The notes under the pieces were generated by a model. That model had not been told where the DNA came from. It made no database searches and saw only the letters and a list, made by a program, of their open reading frames with translations. Shown in pieces: positions 52,219 to 61,630 of a stretch of DNA of 64,000 nucleotides. The stretch is from Kocuria soli (GTDB lineage Bacteria; Actinomycetota; Actinomycetes; Actinomycetales; Micrococcaceae), in NCBI RefSeq assembly GCF_003797835.1, contig NZ_RKMF01000013.1:1-64000 (forward strand). Reading direction: 5' to 3'. The position numbers and the translations under genes were made by a program. The stretch's first letter is position 1, and each line of letters opens with the position of its first letter.

Positions 52219-53616
52219 GTGGACACGGGCAGCAGCAGGGCAGCGGGCGCAGCACAGCGCGCGGTCCGCCGTGCCTTCGCGCCGTTCGGGTACTCGGGGT
52301 ACCCACGGCTGGCCGTCGCCATGCTGTCGATGGTGCTCGGTCAGGGCACCTGGGCTCTCTCCACCGTCTTCCAGGTCATGCACGACGGCGGCGACCCGGT
52401 GGCGTTGTCCACGGTCACCGCGATCGGCTCGTGCGGATTGATCGTGTTCGCCCTGTTGGGCGGGGTCGCGGCTGATCGCCTGCCTCCGCACCGAGTCCTG
52501 TTGGGCGTCTCACTCACCCTGACGGTGGTGGTGAGCACGGTCTCCGTGCTCAGTGCCACGGGTGTGCTGACCACCTGGCAGTTGGCCGGTGCAGCTTTTC
52601 TGATCTTTGCCGGCGTGGGGATGTTCTACCCGTCCTACTCGGCGTCCTTGCCGCGTCTGCTTCCACCGGACAAGCTGCTGGCGGCCAACGGCGTGGAAGG
52701 CTCCGCCAGGCCGCTGTTGCAAACGGCTGCCGGCCCCGCCGTGGCCGGATTCCTGGCTGCGGCCTGGGGCCCCTGGTCCGGTTTCGCGGCGGTGGCGGTG
52801 TGCGGCGTGATCTCCGTGGTCACGTTGCTCGGTTTGGAAGTCCCCGAGTTGGAGCACCAGGACTCCGGCAGTGGGCAGGACGATGCGAACCCGGCCGGTC
52901 CCGACACCGGCTCCGTCAAGATCTCCGGTATCGGCGTGGAGGCCGTCGGCGCGCCCGTGGAACCGGCCGCTGCTCCCAGCGGCGCCTTCGGCAAGGTCCT
53001 GAGCGACCTGAAGGAAGGTGTGGGTTACACGATTCGGACCCCGTGGCTGCTCGGTACCTTGCTGTTCGCCGTGGTTGCGATCTTCTTCTTCCTGGGGCCC
53101 CTGGAGGTGCTCCTGCCGTTCGTCGTCCGGGATGCCCTCGGCGGCGGGGAGGCGGAATTCGGTCTGCTGCTGGCCGTCACGGGCACGGCCTCGGCCGTCG
53201 GAGCCATGACCACCGCGGGACTGCCCTACCCGCGCAGGTATCTCACCGTGATCGTGCTCGTGTGGGGATTCGGGACCCTGCCGCTGGCCTTCGTGGGATT
53301 CACCGAGTCCTGGGCGGTCATGGTCCTGATCCTGCTGGTCGTGGGGGCATCGGACGGCATCGGCCAGGTGCTGTGGGGCACGCTGCTTCAGCGGCGTGTT
53401 CCCGGGCGCATGCTCGGGCGGGTGTCCAGCCTGGACTTCTTCGTGTCCCTGCTGTTGCTCCCGGCGTCCATGGCCGTGGCGGGTCCGTTGTCGGTGGTGG
53501 TCCCGATCCCCGTGATCTTCGTGATCGCCGCGACGGCGCCGGCCGTTGCCGCCGTCGTCGTGTGGTGGGTGGCACGAATGGGCCGTGACGAACTCACCAA
53601 TCCCCTACGCAGCTGA
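52219..53616 (+). CDS. MFS transporter (DHA3/enterobactin-exporter-like)
   Basis: The 465-residue protein has 12 predicted helices with the MFS loop motif GGVAADRLPPHRVLLG after helix 2 and a long hydrophilic middle loop (about residues 215-275). The overall pattern matches DHA3 drug or siderophore exporters (MFS_3/EntS type). The substrate is unknown. The GTG start at 52219 follows the hydrolase gene by 11 bp, so they may be co-transcribed. Confidence 0.75.
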   Translation: MDTGSSRAAGAAQRAVRRAFAPFGYSGYPRLAVAMLSMVLGQGTWALSTVFQVMHDGGDPVALSTVTAIGSCGLIVFALLGGVAADRLPPHRVLLGVSLTLTVVVSTVSVLSATGVLTTWQLAGAAFLIFAGVGMFYPSYSASLPRLLPPDKLLAANGVEGSARPLLQTAAGPAVAGFLAAAWGPWSGFAAVAVCGVISVVTLLGLEVPELEHQDSGSGQDDANPAGPDTGSVKISGIGVEAVGAPVEPAAAPSGAFGKVLSDLKEGVGYTIRTPWLLGTLLFAVVAIFFFLGPLEVLLPFVVRDALGGGEAEFGLLLAVTGTASAVGAMTTAGLPYPRRYLTVIVLVWGFGTLPLAFVGFTESWAVMVLILLVVGASDGIGQVLWGTLLQRRVPGRMLGRVSSLDFFVSLLLLPASMAVAGPLSVVVPIPVIFVIAATAPAVAAVVVWWVARMGRDELTNPLRS

Positions 53617-53658
53617 CGGCCGACGGCGGTGGGTGCGACGACGTCGGGCGAGCGGTCC

Positions 53659-55098
53659 TCAGTCGTGCATGTCCTCGAGTTCCACGCCCTTGGTCTCGCG
53701 CACCGCCTTGATCACGAAGAAGATCGAGGCGAAGGCGAAGAACGCGTAGAGGCCGTAGGCCAGAACCAGCGAGATCTCCGAAATGGCGGGGAACGTGACC
53801 GTGACCAGCCAGTTGGCGATCCACTGGATGAAGCCCGCCACGGCCAGCGCGGCACCGCGAATCCGGTTGGGGAACATCTCACCCAGCAGGACCCACATCA
53901 CGGGGCCCCAGGAGATGCCGAAGAAGATCACGTACAGGTTCGCCGCCACCAGGGCGATCGGTCCGGCAACGTCGCCCAGAACGGGCCCTGCGTCGGTGAC
54001 CGTGGCAGTGGCGAAGACGCCAGCCATGGTGCCCAGTGTCAGGGCCATACCCACCGAACCGATGAGCAGGAGCCGCTTCCGGCCGATCTTGTCCACCAAC
54101 AGGATCGCCACCAGGGTGACCACCACGTTGGTCACGGAGGTGATCGTGGAGATCGTGAAGGCATCGCTCTCCTGGAAGCCGACCGACTCCCAGAGCTGGT
54201 TGGAGTAGTAGAAGATCACGTTGATCCCGACCAGCTGCTGCAGCGCAGCCAGTCCGATGCCGATCCACATGATCGGTTTCAGACCGAGCGCCTTGCCCGC
54301 CAGGTCCGAGAGCTTCGGCTTGTGTTCGGTGTCCAGAGTGCGGTCGATGATGGACAGGCGGTGCTGCGCCGGTCCTTCGCCCTGGAGGTGGGTCATGACG
54401 GCCATGGCCTCGTCCCGGCGACCCTGCTGGACCAGCCACCGCGGAGACTCCGGGATCAGGAAGGCCCCCACCAGGTAGACCAGGGCGGGGACGGCGCAAA
54501 GGAGGAACATCCAGCGCCAGGCCGGCAGACCCGCGAGCCAGGTGGCGTCGGAGGAACCTGCCAGGGCCACGATGATGCGGTTGGCGATCTGGGAGGCGAA
54601 GATCCCGAGCACGATGCCCAGCTGCTGCAGAGAACCCAGGCGCCCGCGAATGTCCGCGGGGGCGATCTCGGCAATGTAGGCCGGGGCGATGATCGAGGCC
54701 ACGCCCACGCCGACGCCGCCGACCACGCGCCAGAACACCAGCCAGTAGAAGCCACCCTGATCTGCGCCGAAGAACGGATCGATGCCGCAGAAGATTGCGG
54801 AGAACAGGAAGAGGATCGCGGCGATGCGCATCACGCGCACACGGCCGATCTTGTCCGCCAAGCGACCACCGAGAGCTGCACCTGCCGCAGCTCCCAGGAG
54901 GGCCGAGGCCACGGCACTGCCGAGTGCGGTGGCACCGACGCCGAAATACTCGCGCATGGCCGAGGTCGCGCCGTTGATCACCGCTGAGTCGTAGCCGAAC
55001 AGGAATCCGCCGATTGCGGCGACGATCGTGATCCGCAGAACGGCCGCCGTGTTGGCGGTGTGCGCCGCAACGGAGGTGGGAGACGTGTACGTGGACAT
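53659..55098 (-). CDS. Sugar porter (MFS SP family) sugar:H+ symporter
   Basis: The 479-residue protein is a sugar-porter family member: GGFLFGYDSAVINGATSAMR, the motif GGRLADKIGRVRVMR, PESPRWLVQQGRRDEAM, QQLVGINVIFYYSNQLW and VDKIGRKRLLLIGS are all present. It resembles actinobacterial glucose or xylose/arabinose permeases (GlcP, XylE). Start 55098 is preceded by AAGGAG with good spacing. It stands alone and may provide PTS-independent sugar uptake. Confidence 0.9.
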   Translation of the reverse strand: MSTYTSPTSVAAHTANTAAVLRITIVAAIGGFLFGYDSAVINGATSAMREYFGVGATALGSAVASALLGAAAGAALGGRLADKIGRVRVMRIAAILFLFSAIFCGIDPFFGADQGGFYWLVFWRVVGGVGVGVASIIAPAYIAEIAPADIRGRLGSLQQLGIVLGIFASQIANRIIVALAGSSDATWLAGLPAWRWMFLLCAVPALVYLVGAFLIPESPRWLVQQGRRDEAMAVMTHLQGEGPAQHRLSIIDRTLDTEHKPKLSDLAGKALGLKPIMWIGIGLAALQQLVGINVIFYYSNQLWESVGFQESDAFTISTITSVTNVVVTLVAILLVDKIGRKRLLLIGSVGMALTLGTMAGVFATATVTDAGPVLGDVAGPIALVAANLYVIFFGISWGPVMWVLLGEMFPNRIRGAALAVAGFIQWIANWLVTVTFPAISEISLVLAYGLYAFFAFASIFFVIKAVRETKGVELEDMHD

Positions 55099-55524
55099 AT
55101 CGGGCTCCTTCGCCACAAGGACGGCCGTCGCGGCTGGTGTGGCCCGGGGCACGTCCTGAAGATTCCTGTCAGGCTAGAACTCAGTGCGCTGCGTGTCCAT
55201 TCGTGACCCGCTCGCGTCCGGGTGCAGCTGGGGGTTTCAGCCTGTGGCTGGTTGGTGGCCTGCGTCCTCGAAGGGGGCCGGTGGGGATCGGACCTGTGAT
55301 CTGATGCTGATCTCTTGAAACTCTTGCCTCTGTGTTGAGGCGCGTCGTGATGCGTCACTAAAATCGGTGAAACACCTCATGTTGATTCGGGGACCTGTCC
55401 CACATATTGGTGACAGGTCCCGGGCGAGGCCGGATTGGGAACCGGGTTCGTGACACGGGGACGGGCCCGCCGGGCAGCGGGCCTTGCCGAACACGCCGTC
55501 AACGGCGTGACACAAGGGGGACGA
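55099..55524. other. Intergenic/leader region with an inverted repeat
   Basis: The 426-bp gap between the sugar porter and the repeat-rich protein gene contains a perfect 10-bp inverted repeat, GGGACCTGTC at 55390-55399 and GACAGGTCCC at 55412-55421. The latter half may be a long leader of the downstream gene, or coding if an earlier start is used. I recognise no riboswitch motif. Confidence 0.4.
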
Positions 55525-56964
55525 GTGCACGAGGAAGGCCGCGAAGCGGACGACGACGGCAAAGCCAATGGCCGGCATCGTGATCCAGGGGCACGTGTCC
55601 TCTGGGGTCCCAAGGGTGCCGTCTCTGCGGCGGGAGTGCCGCTTTACATCACGCTTGCCGCCGGTGTGCTGGTGGCGGGAGCCATCACCACGGTCGCGCC
55701 GAGCACCACCGCCGAGACGACGACCTCGGACCTGCAGTCCACCCAGCAGGACAATGACGACGTGGGTCGAGACGCGGCTCTCAGGTCCACACCGCGTACC
55801 ACCATCACAGCCCGCCCGGGCATGACCTCGAACAGTTACGGGGACCCCGGGCCGACCTTCAACAGCTTTGGTGAACCGCCCTACCTGCTGGTCGCTCCCA
55901 CCGGAGCTTTGCGAACCGAAGCCGGTGTGCGACACATGGGCAAATGTATTTGGGCGACATTCACGGTTGACGGCCAACGGCTCTGGTTCCCCCCCTCCGG
56001 GAATGCGGGTGCGGGGCTCGGTGCAGATCACATCGTGCCCCCGGTGCCCTCCGTGTTCTGGCCCGCCCCGGCCTTGTCCTCGATGGCTCCTGCCCCGATC
56101 AGCGGTGTGGAGCCTGAGCCGGACACAACTTCACCGTCCGACCCGGTTACCGCTGTCTCCGCGCCCTCCACCGGCCTTCCTGCGCGCTTTCCCATGGTCC
56201 CCACAGGGGTCATTGCCGTGTCCGAGGGCCTGGTGGACGCGAGTCCGAACGTTTCACCGAACGGTGACGGCGCCGCCGGTGTGCCTAGACCCGTGGAAGA
56301 AGTCCCCTACGTTTTGGGCCGTTCGTCCGCGATGACGGGTGCGGATCTCGCGGGATCCGGAGATCCGGACCAGGACCCTGCGACCGATGCTTACAGCCTG
56401 GATGACTCCGGCGCTGACGATTCCTTGCCGGAACCGACGGAGGTCGAGGAATCGGAGACTTCCCCGCCGGCCGTCACTCCAACCGAGCCTGCTACCCCAA
56501 CCGAGCCTGCTACCCCAACCGAGCCTGCTACCCCAACCGAACCTGCTACCCCAACCGAACCGGAAGCCACAGAGGAACCGGAAGTCCCACAGGAAACCGA
56601 GACACCGGTCGAATCGGAGGGGGCGGCGGAAACCAAGGCTCCGGGAGAATTCACCGAGCCGACCCCGCCCACAGAATCGACGGCCACAGTCGAACCGGTT
56701 GTATCGGACCAGCCGTCGGATCAACCCGAACCGTCGGGTCAACCCGTGCCATCGGATCAAGCTGAACCGTCAGATCCAGCCGAGTCCCCTGAGCCGTCCC
56801 AACCTGCTGAACCCGCTACCCGTGAAGAGCCTGCTACGCCAGCAGAGCCCGCTGAGCCATCCAGGACGCAGGCATCCCCGGCAACTCCCGGCCAGGACGG
56901 CGGCCCGGCAACTCTCGCAACTTCCGCCGGTTCGTCAGTGCCTGTGGTGCCCGTCGTCGATTAA
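55525..56964 (+). CDS. Repeat-rich exported or surface protein, unknown
   Basis: The roughly 479-residue protein has a charged N-terminus, one membrane/signal helix (about residues 35-60, AAGVPLYITLAAGVLVAGAI), then a Ser/Thr/Pro-rich extracellular part. The C-terminal third is Pro/Glu/Thr rich with about five TPTEPA repeats encoded by 18-bp units (56476-56565). No enzymatic domain or LPXTG sorting motif is visible. It looks like a wall-spanning stalk or adhesin-like protein. GTG 55525 has AAGGGGGA upstream; an earlier start at 55435 or 55450 is possible. Confidence 0.6.
   Translation: MHEEGREADDDGKANGRHRDPGARVLWGPKGAVSAAGVPLYITLAAGVLVAGAITTVAPSTTAETTTSDLQSTQQDNDDVGRDAALRSTPRTTITARPGMTSNSYGDPGPTFNSFGEPPYLLVAPTGALRTEAGVRHMGKCIWATFTVDGQRLWFPPSGNAGAGLGADHIVPPVPSVFWPAPALSSMAPAPISGVEPEPDTTSPSDPVTAVSAPSTGLPARFPMVPTGVIAVSEGLVDASPNVSPNGDGAAGVPRPVEEVPYVLGRSSAMTGADLAGSGDPDQDPATDAYSLDDSGADDSLPEPTEVEESETSPPAVTPTEPATPTEPATPTEPATPTEPATPTEPEATEEPEVPQETETPVESEGAAETKAPGEFTEPTPPTESTATVEPVVSDQPSDQPEPSGQPVPSDQAEPSDPAESPEPSQPAEPATREEPATPAEPAEPSRTQASPATPGQDGGPATLATSAGSSVPVVPVVD
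56476..56565 (+). repeat. 18-bp tandem repeats coding TPTEPA
   Basis: Nearly five copies of an 18-base unit (ACCCCAACCGAGCCTGCT and one-base variants) lie in tandem within the surface-protein gene. Such in-frame repeats readily vary in number between strains. Confidence 0.9.
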
Positions 56965-57124
56965 CTGTTTGACTGAGAAACATTCACACCCGATGCAACA
57001 GAAGCGGTCACAACCGTGTCTGACCTGAGGTGCACACTGGGTGGTTCCTAAAAATATTCCCCGTTTGTTGTTCAACCTCGACGTGGCGTTCAGAGATTCT
57101 CCCAAGTGATGCCACAATCGAAGA

Positions 57125-58045
57125 ATGTCTTTCCCGGCGCAGTACACTTCCCCCTCGCCGGACCGAACGACATGGCGGTTGCCGCAGCTGGAGCACTGGG
57201 TGGTCGTCCCGCTGATCGTCATTCTGACGATCGGAACCCTGGGACGAGTCATCAGTTTCACGCCACCGGTCGGAGCCGCTGAGTCGCAGGTCCTCGCGGC
57301 CCTCGAACCCGTGCGTTCTTCCATCATGCTGGCGGCAGCAGGCGTCGTGCACGGAATCTTCAGTGCCCCCATGGTCTTCGCACTCATCGCCGCCCTCACC
57401 GCCTGGCTGGTCGTCATCCGCCGTTCCGCGCGGGACGCTGCGGGCTTCGCCGTCACGGCCGTGGTGGGCGCCATGGTCTGCTTCATGGTGCAGCAGATCG
57501 TCGGTCGCCCCGCTCCCGTGGTCCCCGGCGAAACCTTGACCGCCGCCGAGACCTTGGCGTCCATGCCCGCGGGTGCGGTGTGCGGGGCGATCGTGGTGAC
57601 CTTGGCGTTGCTGGTCTCCGCCCGGCAGCACGCCCGCGCGGTCTTCACGTTGACCGCCGGAGGCACGGTCACGCTGGTCGTGGCGCTGGCCAGCCTGGTG
57701 GGTTCGTACGCCTACCTCCTGGACGTCGTCGCCGCCTTGCCCGTGGCCTGGGCCGGCGTGGTCCTCGGCTGCGGTGTGGCCAACCAGGCCGTTCCCGCCA
57801 TGGCCTACCGCTTCGGGTGGGACCTCGACGAATCCGGGCGCAAGCTCAACTACCGCAACCCGGACCGCAGCGTGGCTTACGCGGACGCCTACGTGGCCCC
57901 CGACGTCGACACCACCGCGCGGACGCGCTCCGCCGTCGTTCCGAAGGGTACGGATCACGACGTCGCGCCCGCCGAGATGACCGACGAGTACGACGACGGA
58001 CCCATCACCGAGGAGATCCCGGTGATCCGCCACAGCGCCGCCTGA
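57125..58045 (+). CDS. PAP2-superfamily-like membrane protein, apparently without catalytic residues
   Basis: The 306-residue protein has about seven membrane helices and the layout of PAP2 lipid phosphatases. QQIVGRPAPVVPGETL resembles the KxxxxxxRP motif. The next motif, usually PSGH, reads ASMPAGAVCGAIVV, and the third (SRxxxxxHxxxD) reads LVGSYAYLLDVV with neither Arg nor His. It may be a non-enzymatic flippase-like or structural relative. A long charged tail follows the last helix. The role is unknown. Confidence 0.55.
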   Translation: MSFPAQYTSPSPDRTTWRLPQLEHWVVVPLIVILTIGTLGRVISFTPPVGAAESQVLAALEPVRSSIMLAAAGVVHGIFSAPMVFALIAALTAWLVVIRRSARDAAGFAVTAVVGAMVCFMVQQIVGRPAPVVPGETLTAAETLASMPAGAVCGAIVVTLALLVSARQHARAVFTLTAGGTVTLVVALASLVGSYAYLLDVVAALPVAWAGVVLGCGVANQAVPAMAYRFGWDLDESGRKLNYRNPDRSVAYADAYVAPDVDTTARTRSAVVPKGTDHDVAPAEMTDEYDDGPITEEIPVIRHSAA

Positions 58046-58094
58046 CCCACTGGCCCACCGCCGGGCGTGAGACTCCAGTTCACGCCCGTGTGCC

Positions 58095-58141
58095 AAAGGA
58101 CCGGGGCCGGATCCTTCGAAGGATGCGGCCCCGGTCCTTTT
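58095..58141. terminator. Bidirectional terminator between the PAP2-like and MMPL genes
   Basis: AAAGGACCGGGGCCG (58095-58109) pairs with 58126-58140, and an inner stem (58111-58116 with 58119-58124) extends the hairpin. T-runs on both ends (TTTT on the plus strand, TTT on the minus strand) make it usable in both directions. Confidence 0.85.
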
Positions 58142-58182
58142 CATGGCTCACCGTGAGATCGGCGCGGGCGCGGGTGGGACGC

Positions 58183-60513
58183 TCACCGTTCGATCTTCTT
58201 GTGCAGGGGCCACCAGATCACCCGCCCGAGGTCGTAGGACAGCGCCGGTACCAGCAGAGACCTGACCAGCAGCGCGTCCAGCAGGACCCCGAAGGCCACG
58301 ATGAAGGCCAACTGCACCATGAACACGATGGGAATGACCGCCAGGGCCGCGAAGGTGGCTGCCAGGACCACGCCCGCCGAGGTGATGACGCCGCCGGTCA
58401 GGACCAGTCCACGCAAGATGCCCGCCCGGGTGCCGTGGACCAGGGACTCCTCCCTGACCCGTGACATGAGGAAGATGTTGTAGTCGATCCCCAGCGCCAC
58501 CAGGAACACGAAGGCGTACAGCGGCACGGACGCGTCCGAGCCCGGGAAGTGGAACACGTGGTTGAACAGCAGCGCCGAGACCCCGAGTGCCGAGGCGAAG
58601 GAGATCACCGTCAGGACGATCAACAGCAACGGGGCCAGGACCGAACGCAGCAGCAGCATCAGGATCAGGGTCACCACCACCAAGATCACGGGGATGATCA
58701 GGTTGCGGTCGTGGATCGAGGCGGTCTGGGTGTCCATGGCACTGGCCGTCTCACCGCCGACGACGATCGACGGGTCGATCTCCTTCAAATCGTTGCGCAG
58801 CTGCTCGACCGCGGCATTCGCCTGATCCGAGTCCGGCGCGACATTCGTGGTGATCTGGATCTGCACGTCCCCGTCGGAGACCGTGGGTTCCACGCCCTCG
58901 AACGGATTGGCCCCACCCGGAGCGCCCTGGAACTGAGCAGCCTGTTCCTCGGCGGCCTTGCCCAACGGCAGTGACCCCGACGGCGAATCGTTGGCGGTCA
59001 CGGACACGGAATCCGTCACGTCCAGGTCCTCGGCGGCTTGAGCCACGCGGTCCTGGGTGTCCTCGGGGGCGATCACGGTGATGGGTGAACCCGTGCCGCC
59101 CGGGAAATGGGCGGAGAGTGCGGCTTGACCATCCGCGGCGGGTGAAGCACCCAGCAGCGTCTCCGACTGCTTGAGCCCCGACGCCTGCAAAGTGGGCGCG
59201 AACACCGCCATGGCCACCAGGGCGACCGTTGCCACGATCCACACCGGGCGGAAGCGCCGGGCCACGAACCGCCCGACGCCGGCCCAGAGACCCTTCCCTG
59301 TGACCGTCGGCAGCCCTTGCGGGCCCTCGTGGTCGACCACACGAATCGCGTCCGGGCGGTGGGGATCGTACTTGGGGCGGCTCGGCCAGAACGCTGCCCG
59401 ACCCAGGATGTAGAGCACGGCCGGCAGGAACGTGAGCGCCGCCAGCATGGAGAAGGCGATGCCGGTTGCTGCTGCGGGCCCCAGCGCCTTGGTGGAACCG
59501 AGATCGGAGAACAAGAGGCACAGGAGTCCGGCCATAACCGTTCCGCCGGAGGCCAGCACGGGTTCGATCGTTCCCCGCAGGGCGGCACGGGTGGCCGCAC
59601 CCTTGCTGCGATGCTCCCGCAGGGCCTCCCGGTAGCGGGCCGTGTAGAGCAGGCAGTAGTCCGTCGCGGCACCGACCACCAGGATGAACAGGATGCCCTG
59701 CACCTGCCCGTCGATCTGGATCACTCCGCCGGAAGCCAACAGGTAGACCACGATGATCGCCGCGCACAAAGCCGCCATGGCGGTGATCAGAACCAGAACC
59801 GGCAGGAACGGGGAGCGGTAGACGATCACCAGGATCACGAACACCACGGCAAGCGCCACCAGGAGCAGCACGCCGTCGATCCCGGAGAAGCCCTCGGCCA
59901 GCTCGGTGGCGAATCCCGCCGGCCCGGTCACATAGGTGTTCAGACCCTCCGGGGCGGTGTCTGACATCTCAGCGCGCAGGTCCGCGACCTGTTCGTCGAA
60001 GGTCGTCTCGCTCATGGGGACGAAGATCTGCAGTGCCGCGCCGTCCTCAGACTCGACGGGCGGGGACCCGGCCTCCTCGGCCAAGCCCTTGTCCACGAGG
60101 CCTTCGCCGAGCTCCTGTGCCCACTGCTTGTCCTCGTCCGTCAGGCCCCCGTCGCGCTGGGCCACGGCGATTCCGGGCAGGTACGGGTCGGCCACGAAAT
60201 CTTCCGCCCGCTCGGAGACCTGAGTGGATTCCGCGGTCTCCGGCAGGAAGGTGGACTGGGAGTTCTCGACGACGTCGCTGATCCGCCCGAAGAACGGGCC
60301 GCCGAGCCCGATGACCAGAACCCACGCGACCAATGCCAGGGCGGGCAGCAGCACACGGACCCAACGGGGGCCTCGAGCGCGGCGCCCCTCGCCGGTGGTG
60401 GGCCTGTCGGCGCTCGGCTCAGTGGCAACGTCCTCAGGGCCGACGGACCCGGCGGCGCTCCAAGGGGGCTCGTGGTCCGTGGAACGCGGTGAGGAAGAGG
60501 GTTCAGGCGCCAA
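58183..60513 (-). CDS. MMPL-family (RND superfamily) membrane transporter
   Basis: The 776-residue protein has two MMPL domains and 12 predicted helices, with large extracytoplasmic loops after helix 1 and helix 7. The proton-relay Asp-Tyr pairs are in GAATDYCLLYTARYREALRE (helix 4) and LGIDYNIFLMSRVREESLVH (helix 10). MMPL proteins export lipids, glycolipids or drugs by proton antiport. No TetR regulator gene is adjacent. The start is uncertain: TTG at 60513 is the most upstream plausible codon; the first 50 residues are low-complexity, so a later start is possible. Confidence 0.8.
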   Translation of the reverse strand: MAPEPSSSPRSTDHEPPWSAAGSVGPEDVATEPSADRPTTGEGRRARGPRWVRVLLPALALVAWVLVIGLGGPFFGRISDVVENSQSTFLPETAESTQVSERAEDFVADPYLPGIAVAQRDGGLTDEDKQWAQELGEGLVDKGLAEEAGSPPVESEDGAALQIFVPMSETTFDEQVADLRAEMSDTAPEGLNTYVTGPAGFATELAEGFSGIDGVLLLVALAVVFVILVIVYRSPFLPVLVLITAMAALCAAIIVVYLLASGGVIQIDGQVQGILFILVVGAATDYCLLYTARYREALREHRSKGAATRAALRGTIEPVLASGGTVMAGLLCLLFSDLGSTKALGPAAATGIAFSMLAALTFLPAVLYILGRAAFWPSRPKYDPHRPDAIRVVDHEGPQGLPTVTGKGLWAGVGRFVARRFRPVWIVATVALVAMAVFAPTLQASGLKQSETLLGASPAADGQAALSAHFPGGTGSPITVIAPEDTQDRVAQAAEDLDVTDSVSVTANDSPSGSLPLGKAAEEQAAQFQGAPGGANPFEGVEPTVSDGDVQIQITTNVAPDSDQANAAVEQLRNDLKEIDPSIVVGGETASAMDTQTASIHDRNLIIPVILVVVTLILMLLLRSVLAPLLLIVLTVISFASALGVSALLFNHVFHFPGSDASVPLYAFVFLVALGIDYNIFLMSRVREESLVHGTRAGILRGLVLTGGVITSAGVVLAATFAALAVIPIVFMVQLAFIVAFGVLLDALLVRSLLVPALSYDLGRVIWWPLHKKIER

Positions 60514-60526
60514 GGCTGACTCCGAT

Positions 60527-60574
60527 GCGGTGAGAACTGCGGTGAGGACCGCGATGAAGACCGCGGTGAGAACG
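60527..60574. repeat. Four 12-bp tandem repeats upstream of the MMPL gene
   Basis: GCGGTGAGAACT, GCGGTGAGGACC, GCGATGAAGACC and GCGGTGAGAACG follow one another immediately upstream of the annotated MMPL start. They could be promoter-region operators or, if translation starts further up, encode a VLTAV-type hydrophobic repeat. Confidence 0.75.
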
Positions 60575-60588
60575 ACGCGAATGCGGAA

Positions 60589-60617
60589 AGGGCGAGGCCC
60601 GTCACAGGCCTCGCCCT
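60589..60617 (-). terminator. 11-bp hairpin between the aldo/keto reductase and MMPL genes
   Basis: AGGGCGAGGCC (60589-60599) pairs with 60607-60617 around a 7-base loop. It lies about 70 bp after the aldo/keto reductase stop on the minus strand, and is a probable terminator for that gene. Confidence 0.5.
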
Positions 60618-60620
60618 CAC

Positions 60621-60646
60621 ACTACGTGTAGTTCACGTTTCGTAGT
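60621..60646. promoter_or_regulatory. ACTACG-N14-CGTAGT inverted repeat, possible TetR-type operator
   Basis: A perfect 6-bp inverted repeat (60621-60626 and 60641-60646) within 26 bp has the size of TetR-family operators, which commonly control MMPL genes. The MMPL gene lies about 110 bp downstream on the minus strand. The regulator is not in the window. Confidence 0.35.
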
Positions 60647-60685
60647 AAATGGCTGCGGCGGCTCACGCCGCTTCAGGTGCCGGGT

Positions 60686-61513
60686 TCAGTTGAGCTCCAT
60701 CGGGTTCGGCCCCAGACGGCCGTTCTCCCGCCCCAGTCCGGTCAGGCGCTCGAGCTGTTCCTCATCCAGCACGATGTCCAGGGCGCCCCAGTTCTCCCGG
60801 ATCCGATCGGGGGTCACCGACTTGGGGAAGACGATGTTGCCGATGGCCAGGTGCCAGGCCAGGACGGTCTGCGCCGGGGTGGCCCCGACCTCCTCGGCGA
60901 TCTGCGTGACCACGGGGTCCGTGAGCACCTCACCTCCCTGCCCCAGGGGGGACCAGGCTTCCGTGAGCACACCGTGGGAGGCGTTGGCTGCCCGCAGTTC
61001 GACCTGGGGGAAGTACGGGTGCAGTTCGATCTGGTTCACCGCGGGCACCGTGCCCGTCCCCACGAGTTCTTCGAGCAGCGGGGCCGGGAAGTTGGAGACA
61101 CCGATCGACCGGGCACGGCCGCTCTCACGCAGACTCCGGAATGCTTCCCAGCTGTCGCGGTACAGGCCGTTCTCGGGGCACGGCCAGTGGATCAGGTAGA
61201 GGTCCACGTAGTCCGTTCCCAGGCGTTCCAGGGACTGGTCGAAGGCGGCAAGCGCCGAGTCGTAGCCCTGGTCCGTGTTCCACAGTTTGGTGGTCAGGAA
61301 GATCTCCTCACGGGGAACACCGGATGCGGCGATCGCGCGGCCGACGCCCTCCTCGTTGCCGTAGATCGCTGCGGTGTCGATGTGCCGGTATCCCGTTTCC
61401 AGGGCCGTGGCCACGGAGGCTTCGGCAACGTCGGGCTCGACCTGCCAGGTGCCGAAACCGAGCTGGGGGATGCGGTGGTCGTCGTTGAGAACCAGCGTGG
61501 GGGACGTGCTCAT
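60686..61513 (-). CDS. Aldo/keto reductase
   Basis: The 275-residue (alpha/beta)8-barrel NADPH-dependent reductase has all four catalytic residues: Asp and Tyr in YRHIDTAAIYGNEEGVGRAI, Lys in TTKLWNTD and His in LYLIHWPCP. SIGVSNFPAPLLEELV and FPKSVTPDRIRENWGALDI bind cofactor. It resembles 2,5-diketo-gluconate reductases/DkgA and glyoxal reductases. I chose start 61513 (MSTSPT) with GGAG upstream; a start four codons earlier lacks homology. Confidence 0.9.
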   Translation of the reverse strand: MSTSPTLVLNDDHRIPQLGFGTWQVEPDVAEASVATALETGYRHIDTAAIYGNEEGVGRAIAASGVPREEIFLTTKLWNTDQGYDSALAAFDQSLERLGTDYVDLYLIHWPCPENGLYRDSWEAFRSLRESGRARSIGVSNFPAPLLEELVGTGTVPAVNQIELHPYFPQVELRAANASHGVLTEAWSPLGQGGEVLTDPVVTQIAEEVGATPAQTVLAWHLAIGNIVFPKSVTPDRIRENWGALDIVLDEEQLERLTGLGRENGRLGPNPMELN

Positions 61514-61630
61514 TTGGTGCTCCAATCGCGCGACGGGTCAGGCCGCAGAGTCTTGACCTCGGTGCAGTCAACCTGTCCAGTCAACCGCGCACGGACACCT
61601 TGCACAACTCGGCGGCCCGCTTCCGGACGT

